Assembly (NCBI RefSeq): GCF_014203795.1
Contig: NZ_JACHJU010000001.1
Span: 310,001 to 374,000 of the forward strand
Origin: Streptosporangium album
GTDB taxonomy: Bacteria; Actinomycetota; Actinomycetes; Streptosporangiales; Streptosporangiaceae
DNA: 64,000 bases
Reading direction: 5' to 3'
A program made the position numbers and the translations under genes. Shown in pieces: positions 34,508-43,908 of this stretch. The first letter of the stretch is position 1. Each line of letters starts with the position of its first letter. Under the pieces are notes generated by a model. It worked only from the letters and a program-made list of their open reading frames with translations. It had not been told where the DNA came from and searched no databases.

Positions 34508-35479
34508 TCATGCCGCCTCCTTCCGGTCGTGCCGCGCAGCGGCCCTGCGTTTCCTCTTGTCCTCCTTCTTCTGCCGTGCCGCGGCCCGCAACCGCCGCTG
34601 AACCGACGGATCCAGCCGCTCGAACTCCACCGGCGAAAACATCGCGTTCGTCGAGTGCAGCCGCATCGTGTTGAAGTCGTCGATCCAGGCGGCGATCGCA
34701 CGACGAGCCTGCTCACGGGTGGCGAACGGCTCGCGGCGCAGTAACTCGAACTCCACACTGGAAAAGAACGACTCGGCCGCGGCGTTGTCCAGCGCCGAAC
34801 CAACCCGCCCCATCGACTGGACGATGCCCATCCGCTCACAGGCCTGCCGGAAGTCGGCCGCGGTGTACTCCGACCCTTGATCACTGTGAAACTTCACGCC
34901 CGCGACATCGCCGCCCCGCAGTGCGACCGCCATCTGCAGCGACGCGGTGGCCAGCGCGGCTCCCTTATGCGCGCTCATCGCGAACCCGAGCACCCGGCGG
35001 GAGAACAAGTCCTCGGTGGCCGCCAGATACAGCACGCCTTCAGCGGTGGGGATCTCAGTGCCGTCCCCGCACCAGGCCACGTCCGGCCCGGGGGCGGTGA
35101 AGTCCCGCCGCAGATGGTCATCGGCCCGCCACCGGCCCCGGCCCAGCCGGGTGGTGTTCTTGCGCTTGTTCCTGGGCCGGGCCACCAACGCACGTTCAGC
35201 CATGATCGCGGCCACGGTGTTCTCGCTCACCCGCCAGCCCAGCCGGCGCAGCCGGGCGGTGATCCGTGGTGATCCCTCAGCGCCTTTGCGCTGGTGAAAC
35301 AGCGAGACGATGGCCTCGGTCAGCCGTATTCGGCGGCGTTCACGCTCACTCGGGCCCTCGCGCCCCCGCCGCGACCACTTATAAAACCAGGACTGCGACA
35401 CCTCCAGCGCCCGGCACGCAACCGCGTGCGCAACGCCGTGCTCGGCCCTCTGAGCGGCGATGAAGCCGGCCATGCTCAC
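34508..35479 (-). CDS. IS3-family transposase OrfB
   Basis: The 323-residue protein has an HTH_21-like region (GLHARITARLRRLG-type: SPRITARLRRLGWRVSENTV) and an rve integrase core with DVAWCGDGTEIPT, HSDQGSEYTAADFRQACE and the final Glu in ALDNAAAESFFSSVEFELL. It overlaps orfA by 4 bp (ATGA), allowing coupling or a -1 fusion. Confidence 0.9.
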   Translation of the reverse strand: MSMAGFIAAQRAEHGVAHAVACRALEVSQSWFYKWSRRGREGPSERERRRIRLTEAIVSLFHQRKGAEGSPRITARLRRLGWRVSENTVAAIMAERALVARPRNKRKNTTRLGRGRWRADDHLRRDFTAPGPDVAWCGDGTEIPTAEGVLYLAATEDLFSRRVLGFAMSAHKGAALATASLQMAVALRGGDVAGVKFHSDQGSEYTAADFRQACERMGIVQSMGRVGSALDNAAAESFFSSVEFELLRREPFATREQARRAIAAWIDDFNTMRLHSTNAMFSPVEFERLDPSVQRRLRAAARQKKEDKRKRRAAARHDRKEAA

Positions 35480-35772
35480 CTGCCCATCGCGTCCTTGACC
35501 CAGAGGGCCACCGAGCGCTTGAGCACATCACGCTCCATCGCCAGCTCCGCGACCTCCCGGCGCAGCCGGACCAACTCGGCCCGCTCGTCCTCGCCCAGGC
35601 CGCCGTTGCCGGCCCGGCGCCGCTGCCGGGCCATGTTCACCCAGTTGGCCAACGTACCCGCGTTGACGCCCAACTCCCGGGCCACCCGCACGATCGGCCT
35701 GCCCGTCTCCTCCACGATCCGGACCGCACCGTCCCGGAAGTCCTGCTCGAACCTTCGCCGTGTCTCTGTCAT
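35476..35772 (-). CDS. IS3-family transposase OrfA
   Basis: The 98-residue protein MTETRRRFEQDFRDGAVRIV has the HTH (RPIVRVARELGVNAGTLANW) and a leucine-zipper-like helix (ELVRLRREVAELAMERDVLK) that lets OrfA and OrfB assemble on the ends. Confidence 0.9.
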   Translation of the reverse strand: MTETRRRFEQDFRDGAVRIVEETGRPIVRVARELGVNAGTLANWVNMARQRRRAGNGGLGEDERAELVRLRREVAELAMERDVLKRSVALWVKDAMGR

Positions 35773-36353
35773 CGCCGTCCCCCTTAAGGCGATATCTCTA
35801 CGTTACGAGGGGAAGCCCAGACCTTGTTCGCCACCAGGTCATGGGTTCGACCGTTTGCGTCCAGCGTCCAGACAGAGAAGTAGCCCTCACCGCTGTGGCG
35901 GATCTTCAACCGGTGTAGGCCGCGGCTGGTGCTGCTCAGCCGGATGACGTCGTCTCCTGTGCCTCGGGTGGTGATTGACCAGGCGCGCGATTTAGTGAGG
36001 GGGAGGACTTCCAGGGACCATGCGCCGTCAGCTTTGATGCTGAACGCGGCGGTCTTGTTGGAACTGCTGGTGTTGAACGCTGCGGTCCCTTTGTAGGCGC
36101 CGACCTGGTTTGCGAGGAGGTCGTTTTCTTTGCCTGCTGGGTTGAGTGTCCACACGGAGAAGTAGCCCTCCCCCTCGTGGGTGATCTTGACGATGCCTGG
36201 GGCGGTGGTGGCCCGGATGCGGATCAGGTCGTCTCCTTCGCCCTCGTAGTGAGTACCTGCTGTGGTCGAAGGCGTTGCGGCGTTAGCCGGCGGGGCGATG
36301 AGCATGGCTGACGCCAGCGCAGCAAGTGCGGCGAGTATGCGAAGGGGGCGCAT

Positions 36354-36642
36354 GATGTGGCTCCAGGGCAGGGAGATGGTCTGGGAGAGAAGACGCGTGA
36401 GATGTGTGCCAGGTGCACATGCGGGGCTGGTGTGCTGGGATCGTCGTTCATGATCTTGCCGAGCGTTGTCTCGAACGCCTCGGCCTGTTGCGGAGTCGGT
36501 TCCTTCGACACTCGCAATGAGGTTGACGTTTCGCCCGTCGCAGGACGGGTTGGGGCTATCAGCCTCCTGCTTGGCCTCGTTGATGCCCTGGAGGAGGGTG
36601 TTGCCGCCCTGGGCGCCTCAGCGTGGTGATGGGTTCCAGGGG
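36354..36642. other. Region between WhiB and the split secreted gene
   Basis: Two minus-strand frames look coding in turn: NTLLQGINEAKQEADSPNPS (about 36600-36520), then EPTPQQAEAFETTLGKIMND (about 36505-36440). Together they suggest one small gene broken by a frameshift. No start or family is identified. Confidence 0.35.
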
Positions 36643-36915
36643 TCAGGCGGCCAGGTCGTACAGGAGGCGCCGACGCTCGCGCTCGGTCAGCCCGCCCCAC
36701 ACGCCGCACGGCTCGCCGCGCTGCAGCGCGTACTCAAGGCACTCGGCACGCACCTCGCATCTGCGGCAGATCCGCTTCGCTGCTTTCGGGGAGCAGCCCT
36801 GCTCGGGGAAGAACGTCTCCGGATGGACCTCGCCGCACCGGGCGAAGTCCCGCCAGGTGGACGTGTCGTCGGTCACGTCGTCGTACTGACGCTCTGGCCA
36901 AGCTCGTACGGTCAC
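36643..36915 (-). CDS. whiB: WhiB-family Fe-S transcription regulator
   Basis: The 90-residue protein from GTG 36915 has the WhiB layout: Cys in FARCGEVHPETFFPE, the paired ICRRC and a fourth in RAECLEYAL, then GVWGGLTERERRRL, the turn and basic C-terminal segment that contact sigma factor and DNA. These Cys would hold a [4Fe-4S] cluster. An additional Cys (EQGCSP) is present. GTAGGAGAAGCC precedes the start, 15 bp after the stop of the transfer-module membrane gene, so it ends that operon. Confidence 0.92.
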   Translation of the reverse strand: MTVRAWPERQYDDVTDDTSTWRDFARCGEVHPETFFPEQGCSPKAAKRICRRCEVRAECLEYALQRGEPCGVWGGLTERERRRLLYDLAA

Positions 36916-38018
36916 GGCTTCTCCTACCGATCAAGAACCGAGGGTCGGCAAGGTGGCGAAGGCGATCACAATCGCGACCGCTCCCCCGCCTAGTAGTACT
37001 TCGTTAAGTTACGAAGTGTTATGGGGCGCGTACATTTGATGGCATACGTGGCAAGCGCCGGTCCAGGTGGCGAGTAAAGCCTGGAGTTCGCCGAGAACCT
37101 CATACAAGGTCAGGCCGGCGCAGGGACTTTTGGGTCTAGCCGTAGTTCGGTACAGAATACCTGCGCTAATGCGGCCAGGGTGACGTGGCGGTGCCAGCCG
37201 AAGAAGCTCCGCCCCTCAAAATGCTTGAGGCCAAGACCGGTATTGAGCTCCCGGTAGTCATGCTCGATCCGCCAGCGGATCTTGGCGAGCCGGACGAGTT
37301 CGCGCAGCGGAGTCTCGGCGGGGAGATTGGTGATCCAGTAATCGGTGGGTTCGGATTCGCCTGCCGGCCATTCCACCAGCAGCAAACGCGCAGGCAGGCT
37401 GCCGTCGGGGTTGCGGGGGATGTCTTTGTTGGCCAAGAGAACCGGTAGAGCCATGAAGCGTGATCGCATTTTCGCGCCCGGATTACCGCTGGTCTTCCTT
37501 GTGCCTTGCCGCCAGGTCACCCGCCGCAGATTCGCCCGCCCTGCCGCCAATGCGAGATTGCGCAGATTCGATGGCTTGCCTGGATAGCGTGGTCTCGGCG
37601 GGCGCCCCTTGCCGCTGTACTCCGGCAGTTCAGGCACCGCATCTCCGGGATAGGCCGACAGATCATCGGAGACGGCCGCCACGTAAGACAGGCCGCGGTC
37701 CTCCAGTCCCAGCCGGAAAGCGGTGCAATCGCCATAACCGGAGTCAAAGACCACCGGAAGATCGGTGCCGACTCCCCACTCGTCGTACATCTGGTCGATC
37801 ATGTTTAACGCCAGTCGCCACTTCTCCTGGTGACCGACGTCCTGAGGGATCTTGCACCGGTCGCGGCGCTTGTGGACCGTTTCCGCCTGAACCGGATCCT
37901 CGATCTTGGCCGGGTCCCACGACTCGGGGATGAACAGCCGCCAATTGACCGCGGACGAGGCATGGTCGGTGACCAGATGTGCGCTGACGCCGATCTGGCA
38001 GTTTCCGGTCTTGCCCAG

Positions 38019-39777
38019 GGCTTGTTCGTGAATAACTGTCAGAGTTGATCTGCGGGGCAGTCATCGGCGGACGTAATACGATCTTGCAGTTGCTCGAGCG
38101 TACGTGCGGGCGATCCGGGGATCGGCGTGACGGAGATTTTGTGCAGGTCGAGGATCCGGTGGCCATCTTGGAACTGGTTGGACAAGTTGGTGCGGGTGAC
38201 GCCCAGCAGGCGGGCTAGGAGGGTGCTGGTCGCGGCCTTGCGGCGACGGAGTAAAGCGGTCAGGAGCCGGTGGAAGTGATCTAGGCTGCTGGTCTGCGGA
38301 TGGAGGTAGCGGCGCGGGCGGTGGAAACGGCGTTGAAAGGCCGCCTCTGCCAGCGCGTCCCAGTAGGGCTCCGAGATCTGCACCAGGCGGGCGAAGTCCG
38401 AGCGCGGCATGCCGGTCAGGGCCGGATCGGTGAGCATCCAGGTCACGTCCGGATCGATCGGTTGGTTGGTCTCGGCTTCTTCGGAAAGTCTGGGAGGGGT
38501 GGGGGCCAGGGTGTAGTTCCAGTCGCCGTGGAATGCATCGGGTGTGATCGGCAGGGCATGGAACTCGGCGGGCGTGACGGCGGTGCCCAGTGGGTAGTTG
38601 CCGGTGTCCAGTTCGGCGCTGACTCTCAGTCCGGCCTCTGTTGTCGTCGCGGCGATCGTCTCGATGACGACCTGGTAGCTGGTCAGCGGGCGGCCACGCC
38701 AGTTGGCGGTGATGTGGCAGAACATCCGGTGCTCGATCTTGTTCCACTTCGAAGTGCCGGGAGGAAAGTGGCAGACCGTGATCTCAAGGCCGCTCTCGCG
38801 GGCGAAGTCGTGTAGTTGCTTCTTCCATGTCCAGTAGCGGGGGTTGTTGGAGCCACCGGCGTCCGCGGTGATCAACAGCCGGGTGGCGTGCGGGTGGTCG
38901 AGACAACCGCGGCGTCGCCACCAGCGGCGGACGGACTCCACCGCGAACTCGGCGGTGTCGTGATCGGTTCCGACGTTGACCCAGCCGCTGTTGGTGGCGA
39001 GGTCGTAGATTCCGTAGGGGATGGCCACTGGCTGGTCGCTGGTGACGAGGGTGTGGCTGTCCACCTTGATCGGGTTCTTTCCCGGTTGCCAGGTACGTCC
39101 AGGCCGGTCGCGGTTGCCGAGCCACTCTTTGGCTTTGGTGTCGATGCTGATCACCGGCTGGTCGTCGTCGAGGAAGGCGGCGGCGGTGGCGTTGAGATGG
39201 GCAAACTGGGCGTCGCGATCCGGATGCCGGGTGCCTTCGGTGGTCTTGGCCGTGCCCTGCAGGCTGTAGCCCAGGCCGTGCAGCAGGTGGCCGACGGTTG
39301 TGGCACCGATCGGATGCTTCTGCGCGGAAAGGGCATGGGCCAGGCTGCGCAGCGACAGCGTGGTCCAGCGCAGTGGGGAGACGGGGTCGCCGCGAGTGTG
39401 CGGCTCGATCAGTGACTCAAGGGCCGGTAGCAGGCCGGGGTCGGTGACTGTCAGCGGTTTGCGCCCGGCGCCCGAGGCCCGGATGCGGCGGGTCGGCGCG
39501 GGGTGCGTCTCCAGCTCGATGATGCCACGCGCGATGGTGGCGGTACTGATGCCGGAGGCTGCGGCCACCAGGGCAATCCCGCCATGGCCGAGCACGGCGG
39601 CCTCGCTGGCCAGGTAGAGGCGACGGCACCGCTCGTCAAGGTGCGGCAGGATCTGCTCGAACTTGGCCCGCAGCTCGGCTGCGGGTACATCTTCCTTCGA
39701 AGAGGCGGTCATGCTCCAGCGTCTCACCGTCGACCCGGTCCCGCAGATCAACTCTGACAGTTATTCACGAACAAGCC
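38019..39777 (-). mobile_element. ISAzo13-family insertion sequence
   Basis: Near-perfect 37-bp inverted ends begin GGCTTGTTCGTGAATAACTG and contain TCAGAGTTGATCTGCGG. The target duplication is CCCAG at 38014-38018 and 39778-39782. The element is 1,759 bp and intact. Confidence 0.9.
38039..39712 (-). CDS. ISAzo13-family transposase
   Basis: The 557-residue protein (ATG 39712, MTASSKEDVPAAELRAKFEQ) has an N-terminal HTH region (VAAASGISTATIARGIIELE), a DDE-type core with PVISIDTKAKEWLGN, RLLITADAGGSNNPRYWTWK and FPPGTSKWNKIEHRMFCHIT, and a C-terminal HTH-like segment (LLARLLGVTRTNLSNQF). The whole gene is free of frameshifts. Confidence 0.9.
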   Translation of the reverse strand: MTASSKEDVPAAELRAKFEQILPHLDERCRRLYLASEAAVLGHGGIALVAAASGISTATIARGIIELETHPAPTRRIRASGAGRKPLTVTDPGLLPALESLIEPHTRGDPVSPLRWTTLSLRSLAHALSAQKHPIGATTVGHLLHGLGYSLQGTAKTTEGTRHPDRDAQFAHLNATAAAFLDDDQPVISIDTKAKEWLGNRDRPGRTWQPGKNPIKVDSHTLVTSDQPVAIPYGIYDLATNSGWVNVGTDHDTAEFAVESVRRWWRRRGCLDHPHATRLLITADAGGSNNPRYWTWKKQLHDFARESGLEITVCHFPPGTSKWNKIEHRMFCHITANWRGRPLTSYQVVIETIAATTTEAGLRVSAELDTGNYPLGTAVTPAEFHALPITPDAFHGDWNYTLAPTPPRLSEEAETNQPIDPDVTWMLTDPALTGMPRSDFARLVQISEPYWDALAEAAFQRRFHRPRRYLHPQTSSLDHFHRLLTALLRRRKAATSTLLARLLGVTRTNLSNQFQDGHRILDLHKISVTPIPGSPARTLEQLQDRITSADDCPADQL

Positions 39778-40717
39778 CCCAGCGTCCCGGAATACATCCG
39801 GGCCACTCCCGGAGAATTCGGGCCGTCCTTGGGGAAGCCGACATCGTCGATGACGACCGCCTGCGGACCGATCCGTTCCAGCGCCCAATGTGTGAGGTTT
39901 TCCCGGACCGGTTCGTAGTCCCAGGTCGAGTCGGCCATGAATTGCTGTAACCGCTGGGTGTCAACTCCCAGACGCTCCGCCATCGGATCCATCGACTTGC
40001 GCCGCCCGTCCAGCATCAGCCCCCGCAGATACAACTCGCCGGTGGCGAGTTGATCACGGCGACGAAGCACCCTCCGCAGCATCTGATCTGCAAACTTCTC
40101 AAGCCGCGGGCGCACCGGCGCCATCTCGTCAGGTGTCACGACAACATGATCCCGAAGTGACTTCTCAAAATGATCACGCTAGGTGATCGACAATCTAACG
40201 AAGTACTACTAGAGAGACGATCATGAAGGTCGAGACGCGCAACGGCATGTCGCGCAGCGAGCGATACGCGACGTCGCTGGCGGCCAGGGCCAGGCCGCCG
40301 AGCAGGAGAGCGGCGATCCCCGGTGACAGGACCGGTGCGAAGTCGAGCACGGCGGGCAGGGAGATCAATCCGGCCAGGCCGATGATGATCGCGGCGATCG
40401 CGGTCATGATCCTCATCGGGCGGCCCGGACGTGCAGGGCGGGGGCGCCGACGTTCGAAGGCGAGGGGCATGTCGAGATCGTCATGGGGTTCGTCGCGGCG
40501 GAGCGGCGGCGGGTCCGGGTCCATCTGGCGGTCTCCGTTCGTGATCTTGTCTGGTTACTGTGCGTGCGCGGGCGCCGAGCCATGCCCGGTGTTGCAGGTG
40601 ACTGTGACGTGCACTGTGACAGGGACGCTGTTCCGCCTCGTGTCTTTAAGGGGGAGCGGGGAAATGGCCGTCACAGCACCGGGGAACTGTGACGATCTTC
40701 GGCGTCACAGTTCCGCG

Positions 40718-43084
40718 TCACAGTTCGCCATCCGGTGACTCTGGGTAGTCGTCGAGGTCTCCCCGGCGGGTGTGGATGACCTCGAACACGCCGAACGTGT
40801 CGGTCTCTTGAATGCAGCCCCAACCCATGAGGATCGGGCGGCACTTGCGCACCCACGACTCACCCCGCCGGGCCCGCCGTTCGAGTTCGTCGTACAGGTC
40901 CGACCAGCGGAACCGGTTGCCCTCGCCGATCTTGGCGTGCAGGACGTCGAGCAGGATGTCGAGGGCCTCGTCGCGGTGCACGATCGGCCGGAAATGGGCC
41001 TCGTCGGGGTCTTCGGGAAAGTCCATGTCCCGGCCGGGCAGCATGCCGCCGTCGTCGACCTCAGTCTCGACGCCGTGGCGTTCGAGTTCGGCGATCGCCT
41101 CATCGAGCACGGGCTGCGCCTCGGGGCTCTCGCTGAGGGTGATCGCCAGGTCGCCGACGACGGCGCCGGCGACCTGCTCGCGCTCGGCCTGTTCTTCCTC
41201 GGGGCCGGGCTCGGTCTCGTCGTCGTAAGGGTCGCCGAGGTCGAACCCGGTCTCGGGCTCCTCGTCGAAAGGCGTGGGCTCGCTGCGGCGCTCGGCCGCC
41301 GACGGCTTGGGCGGCAGGGGCTCGGCGGGGATCGTCACCCTCGGGGCCAGCCGGTCGTCGAGCAGCACGGCGCCCTGCAGCGGCGCGGGGCCGGCGAACG
41401 CGTACTGCCGGGGGGCACGGTCGCGCTCGGCGGCCCGGGCAGCGGCGAACCGCTCGTACGGCTCGCCCCACGACTCAGCCGTGACCGGGTCGAGCGGGTC
41501 GACCAGGTGCATGTACTCGGCGATCGCGCCCGTGATGTCGGACCCGTCGCGGGCGGGCCGGGCGAACCGCGCGGGGATGGCCTGGCGGTTCAGCGGCAGG
41601 TGCCCGAGGGCGGCGTAACACATGCCGCCCTGCCGGTTGCCCCACGCCCACGGCGTCGCGCCCATGTCGAGCAGCTCGGGCGGCATGACGAGGGCGGCGT
41701 CGTCGGGGTCCTTGACCCCGAAGTGCAGCAGGTCGCCCGCGTTCGAGCGCAGGTTCGTGTCGATCTTGTCGTGCTTGGCGATCTGCACCTCGGGCATGAG
41801 CTGAATACCCACCGAGGCGGCGCGCTCGGAGAGCTGCGTCATGTGCGGGTTGTTGAACAGCGCGGCCGCCTCGTACACGTGCACGAGCAACCACGTCAGG
41901 CCACAGCCGGGTTCCCACTCGCGGCACACCTTGCCGAGCAAGTTGCGGCGCGGATCACCGAGAAAAGCCGCCCGTCGCGGGATCGTCACGTTCACGAGGC
42001 GATGGAAGAACGCGCGGATCGCCGAGGGGTGGGTCAGCACGTAGGCCGCGCCCTCGCCGATCGCGCCGAGCTGCTGGTCGGCCTTGACGGGGTCGCACAG
42101 CACGATCGCCGCGTCCTTGCGGGTGGCGACGCACACGTCGATCTGCTCGCCCGCCAAGCCCTTGCCCGAGCGGGTCATGCCGACGATGGTCATGTGGGAG
42201 TGCGGCTTGTCCTCGCCGTCCTCGGTCTTGGCGGCGACGTGCGGCAGCAGCAGGGACAGGTCGAGGCCATCGCGGTACTTCCCGAGGCCCTCGATCGGCT
42301 CGACGATCGACTCGCCCGGCGCGGTCGGACCACCCCACGGGAACGGCCTCTTGAGCGGGTCGACGCGCAGGATCGTCACGCCGACCTTGTCAAGGTAGTC
42401 GCCGACGGCGACCGTCGTGCCGCCGAGGATGCCGCCGCCGAAGCGCGTGAGCTTCTGCAGCACGCCGCGCTCGGTAAGGTCCTCGGGCACCTCGCCCTCG
42501 CCGAGTTCGATGCCCACGTGCAGCACCTCGGGCGTGTTGGCGAACACGGTCATCTGTGAGTCCTTGACCTGCGGCATGTGCTCGGCGGTGAACTGCTGCC
42601 AGCGGACGGGCACGTTCCCGGCAGCCGCGCCGAACCCACCGGCGGCGCGTTCGAGCTCGCGCATCGCTGAGGAGGTATGCCGCCTGTTCCAGATCATCGC
42701 CGACGCGACACCGAACACCCCGGCGGCGATGAGCACATACTTGTTCGGGCCGTACGCCACGGTGTAGGCGATGACGCCCACGGACGCAGTCACGTTGAAC
42801 AGTTCGTGCCAGCGGCCGAGGTCACGCCGCCGAGTCAGGTGCAGCGACACGTACAGCATGACCGCCCCGGCGACCGCGATGCAGAACGCGGTGAACGCCT
42901 GCACATCGTAGTGCCGGGCGAGCCACCAGGCGGCCGGGGCGATGCCAATCGCGGTGACGACCAGGACCCACGGGGCCAGCACACGCCACAGGGCCGACAG
43001 CTCGCCCCCGACCTCGCCAAGCTGGCGGCGGGTCTTGCGTTCAACCTTGCGTTCCTCACGCAGGCTGCGATTCGTCAGCACCAT
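40718..43084 (-). CDS. FtsK/TraB-like conjugative DNA translocase
   Basis: The 788-residue protein starts MVLTNRSLREERKVERKTRR (ATG 43084; the open frame upstream overlaps another gene). The N-terminus has about four TM segments (residues 34-130), then an AAA+ motor with Walker A GMTRSGKG at residues 302-309 and a Walker B-like AAIVLCDPVKAD. An acidic linker (about 600-690) precedes a C-terminal winged-helix-like domain (NRFRWSDLYDELERRARRGE, CRPILMGWGCIQETDTFGVF). This matches actinomycete FtsK-type translocases that move double-stranded plasmid or ICE DNA between mycelia. It would recognise short repeats (clt), which were not found here. Confidence 0.8.
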   Translation of the reverse strand: MVLTNRSLREERKVERKTRRQLGEVGGELSALWRVLAPWVLVVTAIGIAPAAWWLARHYDVQAFTAFCIAVAGAVMLYVSLHLTRRRDLGRWHELFNVTASVGVIAYTVAYGPNKYVLIAAGVFGVASAMIWNRRHTSSAMRELERAAGGFGAAAGNVPVRWQQFTAEHMPQVKDSQMTVFANTPEVLHVGIELGEGEVPEDLTERGVLQKLTRFGGGILGGTTVAVGDYLDKVGVTILRVDPLKRPFPWGGPTAPGESIVEPIEGLGKYRDGLDLSLLLPHVAAKTEDGEDKPHSHMTIVGMTRSGKGLAGEQIDVCVATRKDAAIVLCDPVKADQQLGAIGEGAAYVLTHPSAIRAFFHRLVNVTIPRRAAFLGDPRRNLLGKVCREWEPGCGLTWLLVHVYEAAALFNNPHMTQLSERAASVGIQLMPEVQIAKHDKIDTNLRSNAGDLLHFGVKDPDDAALVMPPELLDMGATPWAWGNRQGGMCYAALGHLPLNRQAIPARFARPARDGSDITGAIAEYMHLVDPLDPVTAESWGEPYERFAAARAAERDRAPRQYAFAGPAPLQGAVLLDDRLAPRVTIPAEPLPPKPSAAERRSEPTPFDEEPETGFDLGDPYDDETEPGPEEEQAEREQVAGAVVGDLAITLSESPEAQPVLDEAIAELERHGVETEVDDGGMLPGRDMDFPEDPDEAHFRPIVHRDEALDILLDVLHAKIGEGNRFRWSDLYDELERRARRGESWVRKCRPILMGWGCIQETDTFGVFEVIHTRRGDLDDYPESPDGEL

Positions 43085-43086
43085 GA

Positions 43087-43482
43087 TCAGAGTTCCAATT
43101 TCTCGTCGTCCGGGCGCTTGGGCCTGCCCTTGCCCTTGCCGTACTTTTTGTCGCGCAACCCGTCGACCGCGACACCGCAGTGCTTCTCGAACGAGGGGTA
43201 CAGCGAGCGCACCCCGGCGCGAGCGAGCTTGAGACACACGGCGGCCGTCACGAGGCCGACGGTCGCCCGCATCGCCCGCAGGTACTTGTCATCACCCTGG
43301 TCGACGCCCTGGCGCTGTGCTTCCTTGAGCAGCGCGTAACAGCGCTTGAGCAGCTCGCGGCGGCGATCGGAGAACTCGTGTTCGAGGTCGCGCAGCAGTT
43401 CCTCGGCATAGCGGCCGTACAGGCGTATCTGCTCGGGCTTGCGGGTCGGATATTTGACCAGGTCAGCGGCACGGCGTGCCAT
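43087..43482 (-). CDS. Hypothetical protein of the transfer module
   Basis: The 131-residue basic, helical protein MARRAADLVKYPTRKPEQIR (LYGRYAEELLRDLEHEFSDR, KHCGVAVDGLRDKKYGKGKG) ends 2 bp before the translocase start, so the two are coupled. No family recognised. The Lys/Arg-rich tail suggests DNA or membrane-surface contact. Confidence 0.6.
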   Translation of the reverse strand: MARRAADLVKYPTRKPEQIRLYGRYAEELLRDLEHEFSDRRRELLKRCYALLKEAQRQGVDQGDDKYLRAMRATVGLVTAAVCLKLARAGVRSLYPSFEKHCGVAVDGLRDKKYGKGKGRPKRPDDEKLEL

Positions 43483-43485
43483 GCG

Positions 43486-43908
43486 TCACCACTCCAGCGC
43501 TCGGGGGTTGTGCGGGTCTTCTGGATCTTCTGGGTCGGGGATGGCACCGGGCGGCCAGATCATCGGCTCAGCCAGTTCGGGCGGCTCGACGTCGTCGCGT
43601 TCAGCGGGGTACAGATGCGGGGCCGCCGCGCGGGCCGCGCTGCGCAACTTCCACCACAGGCCGGCCAGCAGGCAGGCCAGCAGCACCGCGGCCAGGACGA
43701 CGCCGAGCAGCATCAGCGCGACAACGACTGAGGCGATCAGCAGGGCAACGCCGAGCACAACCTTGGCCAGACGACCGATGATCTGCCTGGGACGCCGATA
43801 GAGCCGCTGCTGCCGCCACCAGATGACCGGCGGGATCCCGTCGTACATGGAGCGGCGGAACCCGGCAGCGAAGGCGAGCGCCGCAACGATCAGGAACAGG
43901 TACATCAT
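43486..43908 (-). CDS. Membrane protein of the transfer module
   Basis: The 140-residue product (ATG 43908, GAGG before it) has an N-terminal TM (MMYLFLIVAALAFAAGF), a basic loop and a long hydrophobic stretch (VVLGVALLIASVVVALMLLG VVLAAVLLACLLAG), ending in an acid/Pro-rich tail (PDPEDPEDPHNPRALEW). It overlaps the upstream gene by 4 bp. It may be a Spd-like plasmid-spread protein by position; this is inference. Confidence 0.6.
   Translation of the reverse strand: MMYLFLIVAALAFAAGFRRSMYDGIPPVIWWRQQRLYRRPRQIIGRLAKVVLGVALLIASVVVALMLLGVVLAAVLLACLLAGLWWKLRSAARAAAPHLYPAERDDVEPPELAEPMIWPPGAIPDPEDPEDPHNPRALEW

Larger units (their letters stand above)
34237..35819 (-). mobile_element. IS3-family insertion sequence
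   Basis: Ends are TGGCAATCCCCTCGAACCGT (34237 on) and, inward from 35819 on the minus strand, TGGGCTTCCCCTCGTAACGT: imperfect TG-starting inverted repeats of about 26 bp. GACC is duplicated at 34233-34236 and 35820-35823. Length is 1,583 bp; about 270 bp after orfB before the left end are noncoding. Confidence 0.88.
34143..36353 (-). pseudogene. Secreted repeat protein gene split by the IS3 element
   Basis: The 5' part (36353-35820) encodes a signal peptide (MRPLRILAALAALASAMLIA) and a repeat of about 90 residues: HEGEGYFSVWTLNPAGKEND to FSIKADGAWSLEV, then HSGEGYFSVWTLDANGRTHD. The 3' part (34232-34143) gives GAYNGSVALPPGARYASIKA DGVWSIVRN and a stop. Joining at one GACC target copy restores NKV-GAY exactly as in the first repeat (NQVGAYKG), giving a 207-residue protein with two full units. 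It was probably a secreted beta-sandwich protein of unknown binding role. Confidence 0.82.
37110..40139 (-). pseudogene. IS701-like transposase interrupted by ISAzo13
   Basis: The N-terminal part (40139-39783: AERLGVDTQRLQQFMADSTW, VIDDVGFPKDGPNSPGVARM) joins the C-terminal part (38013-37110: DLPVVFDSGYGDCTAFRLGL, WRIEHDYRELNTGLGLKHFE) through one CCCAG copy. The restored 421-residue frame reads YSGTLGKTGNCQIGVS with no other damage. Interruption inactivates it. Confidence 0.85.
36994..40208 (-). mobile_element. IS701-like element containing a nested ISAzo13
   Basis: Ends TAGTACTTCGTTA (36994 on) and inverse TAACGAAGTACTA (to 40208) are flanked by CTAG (36990-36993, 40209-40212), which fits the YTAR target duplication of the IS701 family. 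Without the nested element it would be about 1.45 kb. Confidence 0.85.
36931..40524 (-). pseudogene. Small membrane protein of the transfer module, split by the IS701 element
   Basis: Joining 40524-40213 through one CTAG to 36989-36931 restores a continuous 124-residue frame: MDPDPPPLRRDEPHDDLDMP, two TM pairs (IMTAIAAIIIGLAGLISLPA, GIAALLLGGLALAASDVAYR) and, across the junction, FMIVSL-GGGAVAIVIAFATL ending TLGS. GGAG precedes the ATG at 40524. WhiB starts 15 bp after the restored stop. The function is unknown; such small membrane proteins accompany actinomycete conjugation genes. Confidence 0.82.

Noticed and set aside
40772..42559. 595-codon plus-strand open frame
   Set aside because: It is antisense to the FtsK-like translocase, which has clear Walker motifs.
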